A stretch of 64,000 nucleotides of DNA from Charina bottae (lineage: Eukaryota; Chordata; Lepidosauria; Squamata; Charinaidae): the NCBI GenBank assembly GCA_023362775.1, contig JALMGJ010000002.1:73509414-73573413 (forward strand), in the 5' to 3' direction. Made by a program: the position numbers and the translations under genes. This document shows, in pieces, positions 1 through 10,800 of the stretch. The stretch's first letter is position 1. Each line of letters opens with the position of its first letter. Below the pieces are notes generated by a model that saw only the letters and a list, made by a program, of their open reading frames with translations, had not been told where the DNA came from and searched no databases.

Positions 1-153
1 TTGACTAATTTGTATGTTCTATCTTTTTTCTTTTTTTTTTTCTTTACTTTTCTATACACTTTTACTTTTTTCTTTGATTTGTATTTCTATTTCCTTTTCA
101 TGTTCACCCTTTTAACTATGTATATCTAAAACTCTAATAAAATTTGGGGGGGG
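1..153 (+). mobile_element. L1-like LINE 3' tail
   Basis: T-rich 3' end finishing with CTAATAAAATTTG. It resembles the 3' tail of the L1-like element at 17557-19943 read on its own strand. Only the tail is in the window. Confidence 0.5.
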
Positions 154-582
154 GAAAGAATGTTTATTCAGAAGGTAGGATCCATTTAGCATCACTTCAG
201 GATTGGACCATTTTCCCCACTGAGGTTCTGATTTACTTTTTCAAATAACCACTTAGGCAAACAAAATTACTTTAGGGTTATAAGGAAAACCAATAGGATT
301 TAGGGCTTTTAAACAGAATGAAAGTGACTAACAGGATACAAGTCCCAGGTATATAAAATTATGTATAGTATGGAAAATGTGAATAGAAAGAAGTGTTTAT
401 CCCTCACACGCATACTGATTCAGGGTCATCCATTAAAAATTAAATGCAGTATGGCTAAAAGGGAGTACTTCTGTACTCAGTGCTTAGTTAAACTGCATTT
501 TGTTACAATGAGAGTTGTTGATGGCCACTAATATAGATGCAAAAAAGACACATTCATGGAGAAGACCATTTGCATTGGCTAC

Positions 583-840
583 TAGTCATGATTGATTGAT
601 AGATTGATTGATTGACAATGTGCCATCAAGTCATTTTTGATTCCTAGTGACCACATAGATAGATTTTCTCCATGACAATCTATCCCTAACCTGGTTTTTC
701 TGAGTCCATCCACCTTGCTGCTGGTAGTCCTCTTCTTCTGTTTCCTTCCCAGAGAACTGGGTCTTTGCATAATGTGGCCAAGTAGGATAATTTGAGTCTG
801 GTCATTTGTGCCTCGAGTGAGAACTGCTCTGCTTGAGAGC
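583..840 (-). mobile_element. LINE 3' fragment, RTE-like (family uncertain)
   Basis: Contains the squamate repeat phrase GTGCCATCAAGTCATTTTTG with downstream wording that parallels the Bov-B C-terminal region (ATAATGTGGCCAAGTAGGAT). Degenerate, no usable reading frame. Confidence 0.45.
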
Positions 841-845
841 TTCGC

Positions 846-910
846 ATATTTATTTGTTTGTTTGTTTGTCAAATTTATCACCACCCATCTCCCCCAAGGG
901 GGACTCTGCA
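846..910 (-). mobile_element. CR1-type LINE 3' tail fragment
   Basis: ATTTATTTGTTTG run followed by ATCACCACCCATCTCCCCC, the reverse complement of the squamate CR1 terminus (ACCGCCCAGAGTCCC...GATAAAT). Confidence 0.55.
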
Positions 911-1723
911 CCTGGCTGGCTACTGTGTGACACAGAATATTGGAATATTTGGTTTTAGGCATAATCCAGAGGAGCTCTTTTATCCATATGCTAGTCAGCT
1001 GGGTGGTGACTTGATAACTGGTATCTGCACTTCCATGATAACAACTTTCCTCAATTTAATATGTGAGTGAAGTTCACTGACTATTACTTTCTGACTCAAC
1101 CATACTCTTCCCATTCTGGCAGTCTCCCAATCTCAGTCTTTGGTTTCGTTGCTTTATTATAACACAACAAATTCTTTAGCCATGATGTCAAGTCACAAGC
1201 TACTGTGTATGCATGTCCTGTCAGCCATGGTAAGCTTCCCTATAACACTCAAACAACATTCAGGAGGTTCTCATTTTAAGTCCAAACTTGCTTAGCTTTA
1301 GTGGCAAGAGACTCCAGGTGCATATGACTAGCTCTCAGAGATTATTTGGCAGGATCTCCCATACCAGTAATCTCATCACGTCAAAGGGGAAAACCACACG
1401 TGTCCCACCCATCAGCCAGAAATGCTGAAACTGTTCCAGAAATGGAACAGTTTCTGGGAGCATTAGAGCTAAGGGCCACACCTGTCAGACAGAGGAACAA
1501 GAGTCTAGCAGCTGCTGTTCAAGCAGGAAATATCATTATGATCCAAACTGTATAAAATGCTGTCTTTGTTCTCACTTTTTAAAAACCTGATCTCCTTCCT
1601 CTTCATTTTCCTCCCTTCCCTTTCCTTGTGTTTCTTCTCTTTTTTTTGCTTGTAAACTTAGTAATAGGGCCTAATCTCTCCTTCCCCACCATCACCACAC
1701 ACAGTATAGTGAATGGTATAAAC

Positions 1724-1858
1724 CAGTGTTTCTCAACCTTGGGAAGTTTGAGATGTGTGGACTTCAGCTTCCAGAATTCCCCAGCCAGCATGGCTGGCTG
1801 GAGAATTCTAGACATTGAAGTCCACACATCTTAAAGTTCCCAAGGTTGAGAAACACTG
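1724..1858. mobile_element. hAT MITE with 8-bp target duplication GTATAAAC
   Basis: Ends CAGTGTTTCTCAACCTTG and its inverse; the arms are complementary over most of the length. Flanked by GTATAAAC at 1716-1723 and 1859-1866. Confidence 0.85.
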
Positions 1859-2419
1859 GTATAAACTATATGTATTTAGACTGCCTTTTGTTTTATCTCC
1901 TGCCTTTAATTTATTTTACTTACTGTAGTAGTTCTTACTCTTTTTCTGCACTGAGCACACTGTTGTGCACCCTGAAAGGGAATAGAATGGATGGGGATGC
2001 TGGTACGCATGAGTTCCTTTGTGAGAATATAATAGGAAGTCCCACAGAGCGATGTGAAAAAACTTGGCTCTGCAATTGATTTAGCTTTAATCTAAACTAG
2101 AAGGAATCAATTTCCTCATTGAGAAAGTTCCCTGTATTGTACTTGAATTAAATAATGCAGATGTCATGGGGGAACAACATCTCTGGCTCCTTGACCTTTG
2201 TAAATACCAGTTGACCCTTTTGTTAGCGAGCTAGAGACAAGAAAAGGGTGCAGGTGAAGTTGTACATGTGGAAAGATGGATGTGGGTATGAAGCTTAATA
2301 GCAGATATCGTGCTATTTCCAAAGGCCCTGTTCATAGACAAAAGGAATAAAGGAACAACATGGGATGAGAATCTTAAATATTAACAATTAAATAGATCAT
2401 TAAATAGATGGGGAATGTA

Positions 2420-2510
2420 TCTCTCTCCAGATGCTGCTGAATTGTAACTCCCAGCACTGCAGATGCTGGGAATGGCAGTCCAGCCACTTCTACAAGGTTT
2501 CTGATTCCAT
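2420..2510. mobile_element. MITE fragment (AACTCCCAGCA type)
   Basis: CCAGATGCTGCTGAATTGTAA and CTCCCAGCACTGCAGATGCT match a common squamate palindromic repeat. Termini not resolved. Confidence 0.4.
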
Positions 2511-2563
2511 CTCTTGAAAGAGATGAGCAAACAAGTTTACCCACAGCTTGATGCACCATTTTT

Positions 2564-2680
2564 GTTGTTGCTGTTCAGTCGTTGAGTCGCGTCCGACTCT
2601 TCGTGACCTCATGGACCACAGCACGCCAGGCCTTCCTGTCCTCCACTGTCTCCCGGAGTTTACTCAAGTTCATGTTTGCT
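2564..2680 (-). mobile_element. Bov-B LINE 3' end fragment
   Basis: Reverse complement of the Bov-B terminus: TTCAGTCGTTGAGTCGCGTC, then CACGCCAGGCCTTCCTGTCC. Same family as the full copy at 46682-49869. Confidence 0.8.
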
Positions 2681-3025
2681 CACAGGTGGAATCCCCAATA
2701 GCGAAGGAGAAGAAGAGGAGGAAAGCTGCAAACAAAAAGCTATGAATGTGTAAAAGGGCCATCGATGGGCTCCCTTTCCTCTAAAAATCAGAACCTTGCT
2801 CTCCTGATATGAGACTGAAAAGGAGATGCCTACCATTGTTACATGTAGTCCAAGTCATGTGAGTTCAGAGGATAACTTCCATTTCAGGTCATCCTCCCAA
2901 GGCAGAAAGTTAAGTTCCTCAACAACAGATGTTAATCTTACACTAAAAATAGAGAAGTGAATGGACTGTGAGTGAAGCTGGGAGGCTGTCGCTTAATTTG
3001 CATAGTGGTCACAAAGGAGCATAGT

Positions 3026-3032
3026 TATAAAT
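3026..3032 (+). promoter_or_regulatory. candidate TATA box of DNASE1L3
   Basis: TATAAAT lies 78 bp before the start codon, which would put transcription start near 3057 and leave a short 5' leader. Only the motif and spacing support it; an upstream non-coding exon is equally possible. Confidence 0.3.
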
Positions 3033-3109
3033 TCTACTTTTTTGGCAGTGTGAGTGCTAATGAGAGAGAAGTTCATCACACTGCATTCTCTTTTGGCAAA
3101 GCTTAAAAG

Positions 3110-3238
3110 ATGCGTTTTTTTCTGTTCCTGCTCTTTTTTTGCCAGGCTGTTGAGAGCCTAAGAATCTGCTCTTTCAACGTGAGGTCATTTGGAGAATCTA
3201 AGAGAACAAAACCAGAAATCATAGATGTTATTGTAGAG
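3110..3238 (+). CDS. DNASE1L3: DNASE1L3 coding exon 1
   Basis: Encodes residues 1-43: the signal peptide MRFFLFLLFFCQAVES and the first beta strand. It ends in phase 0 at the donor GTATGT. Confidence 0.93.
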
Positions 3239-4022
3239 GTATGTTGTTCACTCTTGGGATTAAATTAAACTAAATAGTGGGCTTTCAACTGAATGGCCAT
3301 TCAGATGATTGTATATTAACACAGATGAGTTCCAGATTAATGTGTAATTGAGCATTAATAAATCTGTGATTTTAGCAACAAACGTACCCCAAAAAGTCAT
3401 CACCAGATCAAAACCATATGGACAGCAAGATTTTAATTGCAAATGCTGTTGTTAGTAGCTATGTGAGATTATGAAAACATTTGATTTCTTAGGAAAAAAT
3501 CATTCTTTTCCAATCAATGGCCTCATCAGATATTGCCATCTTTAATTAGTTTAATTGTCACTATAAAATACTTCTGAGCTCATTAGGAAGAAATTATCGT
3601 GACACGTCAAATGGCACCCACGGGGGCAAAAGTGATTATATTAGAAAGAGTTGAGTACTTAGATGCCATTCAAAGGCTTGCAGGTAAACAAAAATAGTGT
3701 TTTATCCTCACATTGCAATGACTTCTCTTTGGAGTCATTTCATGTTTCTCAGGAAAAGTAGAGTGCAGCTTCTGATCCTGATTTTTTCTTTCCTAGTAAA
3801 TAATGAATTTCAAGTCTCTAATGCTGACAAAATATGCCATTGTGTATATGATTCTCTTCATGCAGGCTCACTGCTGTGATGTTTTAAAGGGTAGCCCAAA
3901 ATATTCATTTAATCGAATGAATTTATTTGACTATTCAGCAAACAGTAAGTCAATGTTCAGGTAAAGGCAGATTTAAAATACTACTATGGATCTTTAATCA
4001 TTAATATAGCTGTGGTCCTGGG

Positions 4023-4058
<36 letters not shown>

Positions 4059-4754
4059 TGTATGTGTTTATTTAAATTTACAGACATAGACAACTCATTT
4101 ATTTATTTGTTTGTTTGTTTACTTACTTACTTGATTTATAAGGCTGCCCAACTCAAACAATATGACTCTTGGTGGCATAAAACAACAAGCAAATAATCAA
4201 TTAAAAAAACACATAGCATTAAAACATATGCAATTATATTATTGTTTCCGCAAATGTAAATGCAAATATAAATGCCCTCCAAGGGCCAATATGCATGAGA
4301 GATTTCCAAGAAAGAGAAGCTGAAAGCTAGTGTGATCATCATAAGCTTTATTAAAGGGAAATACTTACAGGAGTAAACACGCAATGCTCCCTGGGATGGA
4401 CACCAGGTATGTGTGCAATGTTCCGCCATGGCATATCCGTGCCAGGGGGTGAGTTTGTAAGCTTCTATACCCAACACACTGAGCATTCATTAATCATGAG
4501 TGCAACACAGACTGTCAATTAAAAATGTGTGAGAAGCTAACTTATCAGCTTGTAAAATGACTTCCCTGTGAACTCAGTGTCTCTGCACCTGGCATTACCC
4601 CCACATATATTCCAAGGCCATGGTATGCAACTATTATTTTTATACGAAAAGCCCATGCAGTGGTTAAATATGGTGCTAGCATGGTCCAGGGTATACAATT
4701 ATATATTTATAATTTACATTATATAGCAAGCTCAGTGCTAGCTATTGTATGTTT

Positions 4755-4809
<55 letters not shown>

Positions 4810-7800
4810 TTTTCTATCCCACCTTTATTATCTTTATAAATAACTCAAGGTGGTGAACATACCTAATACTCCTTCCTCCTCCTATTTTCCCCACAACAAC
4901 AACCCTGTGAGGTGAGTTGGGCTGAGAGAGAGTGACTGGCCCAAGGTCACCCAGCCGGCTTTCATGCCTAAGGCGGGACTAGAACTTTCAGTCTCCTGGT
5001 TTGCTATTGGCTCCTTCCCAGGGCTAAGAGACAGGGACTGGCCCAAGGTCACCTAGCCGGCTTTCATGCCTAAGGTGGGACTAGAACTCTCAGTCTCCTG
5101 GTTTGCTATTGGCTCCTTCCTAGGGCTGAGAGAGAGGGACTGGCCCAAGGTCACCCAGCCGGCTTTCATGCCTGAGGCAGGACTAGAACTCACAGTCTCC
5201 TGGTTTGCTATTGGCTCCTTCCTAGGGCTGAGAGAGAGGGACTGGCCCAAGGTCACCCAGCCGGCTTTCATGCCTGAGGCAGGACTAGAACTCTCAGTCT
5301 CCTGGTTTGCTATTGGCTCCTTCCTACGGCTGAGAGAGAGGGACTGGCCCAAGGTCACCCAGCCGGCTTTCATGCCTGAGGCAGGACTAGAACTCACAGT
5401 CTCCTGGTTTCTAGCCCATTGCCTTAACCACTAGACCAAACTGGCTCTCTGTTGTACCTTGACTAGCAGCAGAATTTCAAGCAAGGATGTTTTTCAGATG
5501 AGATTTACTGCAAAGTATATGTTCTAACATTAGTCAGCGGGCCTTCTTAGTACTGCTGTGGATCTGGGATCGCTGATCGTAATGGATCCCCTCCAAGTTT
5601 GTAATTCCTGAGCAGGAAAGACTGCCAAGTAGCTACCAGTGTAGGTGCCCCATGGCAGTGCCTCTTAAGGCCTGGCAAAGGGTCAGCTGGGAGTTGTTAT
5701 TGCTCTTAAGAAACACAAAAGGGCAACCACTGGCAAGGAACATCTTCAGGAAAAACTCTGAATAAAGGTTGTGTATGACCTGGTAAGCGCTGGAGAATCG
5801 TTAGAGTTCTGAGCCAATATCATCCCAGAATGTCATCTGTAATCATCTCCACCACATAACCTCTTCAGTAGAAAGGGACATATTCTCAAAGGAATGGAGA
5901 TAATAGAGAACATGAAGTACATTTATAAATGTATATTAATGTTTTAATTTTGTTGTAAACCGCCCAGAGTCCCCCTCGGGGGAGTTGGGCAGTGATAAAT
6001 CCAATAAATAATAATAAAAATAATAATAAAATTTACATACAGAAGGTCCTGGGTTAGCCATCCCGTTTTATTGGTGAGTGGGCAGCTTTAGAAACTGAAA
6101 TTATAAATATATATAACTAAATGAACTCCATAACTGCCTGCAACCTTTCTCCACAAGAAATCGATTGTCAAGTTTACAGTATTATTTTTAAAATTTTCAT
6201 TATTACTGTAATGTAACCATTATGACCCTAATTAAATTTGAGCCCTGATCAACAACTCTCATAGCACAGATGTGCAATAGGGTCGAGGCGTTTAGCCCCT
6301 CCATTACAGGGTTTGCTTGGAGTTGACAGATGCAATTATGAAAGGATCTCAGGCTCCTCCCCAGCCTCTCAACCAAAATCATAGATCAGCAAAGAGTGAT
6401 GTGCTAAGCCATGATTTGTTTTATTCGTGGTTTATTGAATAACAAGCTAACCCACAAAGCATGGATTGACCACAGTTCCTGGCCTCACCTAACAAGCTTA
6501 GCCCAAACCAGTCAAACCAACTCACCAGTACCATGCACAGCCAGATCTGCTTCAGGTTTACAGAATCAACCTTTTTTTTTAATGGAGTTTCTTGCATTTG
6601 TCTCTATCACTTCTCATCTCTGCACTTGAAATTCTTACAAAGGAGACAAAGCTTTCTAGCAGCTCCAGGATGGAGTTTTTGCACTAATTTAGTTTCAAGG
6701 TGTGGGTGAATGTCCTCTCTTTCATGGCATAATTCTCTCCAGCCCAAGACAGTTTCCCTGTCTTCCCATACTTCCATTAAATCCCAAAGATTTTAGCAAA
6801 GAACCTCTTCCATGCAGCTTCTTTCAGAACTGTATTACTGCCACTAAGGGCAGGAAATCCTTGGAGAATGTCTCCTTCTTAGCCATTCACCCAGTTTCTC
6901 TGACAAAAATTGATGGAGATTTCAGAACATCACTTGTACTATGTTCTACTCCAGTGTTTCTCAACCTTAGCGACTCTAAGATGTGTGGACCAAGTCCACA
7001 CATCTTAGAGTTGCCAAGGTTGAGAAACACTGCTCTACACTTTTTTCAGGATATAGTTTTGTGGGGAGGGGAAAAGCAAGTTTAGATGGAGTGCCTTGAG
7101 AGTCCTGGTGGAGTAGTGCTGCTATTCTCAGAATGTTACATAGATCTTTATCCTAACACAGGATACTAGAACTTCAGAATCTGGGCCTACTTTTATGATA
7201 GAAGCTGTTCTGTATTTTAGCCATTCCCAGTATGCCAAGCAGAGAAACTTTACAGACACTTTTTGTTTGCTCCTCAGATTATATCTCGCTGTGATATCAT
7301 GCTACTAATGGAAATAAAGGACAACAGCAACAGAATATGTCCCTTTCTATTAGAGAAACTAAATGGGTAAGATGCAGAAACTATATTAAAACTCATGAGG
7401 TTGGATGCAGATTTTAGAGACATTGGATAAAATGCTCTGAATGAAGCCACTCCTTAGAGTAGATATTTCCTTATTGCTGTCATCTTTATTGGAGGAGAGA
7501 AGAGAAAGAGAGAGACAATATATATCTGATGTAGTGGGTGGGTGTATATGTGTATGATCCACAAAACAAATATTAGTCGAAGATGATCAAAATGAAATAA
7601 TAGTGTGTACCATGCACATTTTTTTCAAAACTATAAATATTTAATATGATTAAAAACTATAAACTAACACAATAAATAAATGTGCAAAGAACTAAGGTTG
7701 GAACTCATAGTAACACAAGAATTGGACTGTTTTTGTGAGGTGTTCTGCTTTTCTTCATGGCTCCCTCCAAAGGAGTCCTTTAAACTGTCCTAGATGGGCA

Positions 7801-10800
7801 TAAAATCAAGCCTACATAAAAAGATCTGAGTAAAGGAGTTCAAATATAGTTGGATGCCAACACTGCAGTAGAAATATATATGTTTATGTGTATTTCTATA
7901 GACATAAAAATACCTTTATATAAAGTTAAATGAAATGTACTGTATATATACAGATTTAAAGCATTAAGTGTACAATAACCAGCAGGCACAACATCCAGCT
8001 TTAAAATAAAACCCTTTTCTTTTTTTTTTTGCATTTTCCCAGCTTTTCTTCAAAGTCTGCTGCAGTTTGAAACCTGGCAAAAGTGGGGATTTTTTAATTA
8101 CTATTTTTCTTTCCCCGAGCTACCTTCTTTTCCACTAGCCTTTTCCGCTAGCCTTTAGTAAGTCCGCTGTGTGCTGCTCCCTTGTTTTTCCAGTCATTCG
8201 AGTTACAAACGCTTTATTCCCAGCTCCCAAGCCTAGAGCAAAAGCGGGTAGCTCAGGGAAATAAAAATAGTATTAAAAAAAGTGGGTCAAGTTTGAAACT
8301 GGAGCTGTTCTTCATGTCAAGCAAGTGCTATAACCACTATGCCACTGAGAACGACCTAGAGCAGAAGCTGCAGCAGAAATTCTTGAGGAACAGGTGGGGA
8401 AAGGTGGGGGGAGGCTTTCCTGCCTCTGCACAGGAGCTAACAAAATACGGGGGAGGGGGGAGGGGGTTGCCTAGAAGAAAGTAAAATACTGCCATACTTA
8501 AGCTGGTTACAAGCCAGGAAGCACTACTTTTGACAGGGAGCAGAAAAACACAGGCATTATATTTCTGGTGCAGATTTGTGGTTATAGAGCATTATATTTG
8601 TGGTGGGCTAAAGGTGAGAAGATGAGAATGTCCCTTCCTGCCCTCACAAACTGTTGGTGGCAGTGCAGATATGCCCAACTGGATCTGAGGAATAGATTAA
8701 AAATCAGTTTCATTTTTCTTCCCAGACGGTCGGAAGGAGAATACACTTATGTGGTCAGTGACAGGCTAGGAAGAAGGAATTATAAGGAACAATATGCTTT
8801 TTTCTACAGGTATGTTGATTTCATAACTTCATACAGTACATATGATATTATTTAGAAACTGTAAGGCAGTGCTTTCCAAAGTGTCGCCATTGGCGACACA
8901 CCAACGGCGGCAGCGGCGGTGGTGCGGCGGCACGCAGGGGGGCGCGCGCGTGCATGGCGGCGGCGCGGGGGGCGTGGGGCGGTAGTGTGCACGGCGGCGG
9001 CGGCAGCCTCGCTAAAATGCGGAAGCGCTGATGGCGCGCCATTGCCGCCGCCACCATGCACACTGCCACCACCACGAGCACCCCCGTGCCGCCACTTCGC
9101 GACACACTAAAGTGTGTGTTGCGACACACTAAAGTGTTGTGACACACAGTTTGGAAAGCTATGCTGTAAGGAAATAAATTGGAGAGGCCTACAGCTGCCT
9201 ATTTAGATTTTATATACCTTACAGGCAGAAATGGGAAGTGTGTGTATGTATTGTTGGTCTGGGTAAATAATGACTGACAGAGCTGTGAATGCTTTGAAAA
9301 AGATTCAGCAGCAGGGCTTTGGATCTTCTGTAAGCACAGCACCGCTCTGCTAATTTTTAAGGCACCATTTCTTTTTCTAGGATTGCATGTGAATCTGAAC
9401 ATGTGGCTGTTTTAAGAAGTCACAAGTCAATGCAACTAAAGTGGCTGCAGCTTGTTTTTTTCCAAGTTCACACAGAAGCTTGAAAAAAAAAAGAAGGGGC
9501 TGCTTTAATGAATAGTAGAGGGGTACAAGTTCTGAAGAACTTCTGCTGAATCATGTTCAAAGCTTTATTATAACAATCTTCACCTGCATTGGCCTGTTAA
9601 AAACAGTTTTCTCAATTTGTTGTATGACCTGTCTGACTTGGTTCACACAATCTATCTAACATTAAACCTGAGTTTAAAATTTGTAATTTGCTATATATCA
9701 CATCTAATGCCCTCAAAATCAACTGTGTTATGGCTTAATATGGTAGTCATGCTAAAGAAACAGTTGAGTTTATTAATAGTTCAACATATTTTTGCACATC
9801 TTCTGCATCACACCTCAAAGCAATGTACAAATATAAAATGCAATAATAAGCAGAAGATGTTAAAACAATATAAAAACAAATAAAAAGATGGGAGGAAAAC
9901 TGAAGGAAATTTCCTTTTAATTCACCATTCTTTCAGGGAAGTAAAAAAGAAACATCACTGTAGGTAGCAGGATCTAGCACATCTGAAGTTGCTAAGATAG
10001 GGAAGGCATAAAAAAGCTACAGTTCTTAGTATCAACAGTCAATGACTATTGACTAAAAACTTCTAGAAATGAAATTTGGAAACGGTACCATATGTAGGAT
10101 GCAAAAACCTGGATATCCATTAGATGGCAGGAAAGAGATTTCTAGTGGTCTTCCAGATTTTTGCAATCCAAATATAATAACCCTAATATCAGTTAATAAT
10201 GAGCAAATAACTTTATGAATGAGTTCCTATGACATGCTGAGTCACAAACTATCCAACCCAGTTTAGCTTAGACTCAAGTGCCCATGCGCATCAGCCCCTC
10301 AGATATTAGATCTAAGCATACCAAATATTTTTGTTAACCTAGTTTAATTAGATGTTAAGTCCCACTGAATTCAATGATTTTAGGATTGTAACTTAACCAT
10401 ATGTATAGTTTTTGTTACCTATTTTTTATTCTGTAAGTCACCTTGGCCATGTTAAACCAGAAAGACAGCCTTAGAGTAATTAAGATTAACATGTCCAAAC
10501 CTGGAATAGTAATCTTCTACTTTTTTGTTAATTTACACTGCAGATCGAAAAGGGTCTCTGTGAAGCAAACCTATCAGTATCCTGATCTGCAGCCTGGTGA
10601 TGAAGATGCCTTTTCCAGAGAACCTTTTGTTGTTTGGTTCAACTCTCCAAGAACAGGTTAGATGTAGCTAATGTGCTTTGTCCTTCCTGCCCAAAGCTTG
10701 GAAGTCAGAAGAGAGTCTAAAGAAGTGGGATCCTTGGAGAAGCCTGAGATAGATCGGGAATGCCCAGCAATATCCCTGCCCTCTAAAGCCAAGGATTTGG

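Noticed and set aside
4913..5410. Possible CRISPR-like array of regular repeats
   Set aside because: A vertebrate nuclear locus; units are contiguous at 102 bp with no unique spacers and belong to a SINE.
5053..5434. Long repetitive open frames on both strands
   Set aside because: They arise because the SINE unit is 102 bp, a multiple of three, so one stop-free unit stays open through all copies. There is no start context or protein family.
8848..9147. Alanine/proline-rich frames
   Set aside because: They lie inside the GC-rich hAT element and follow its composition.
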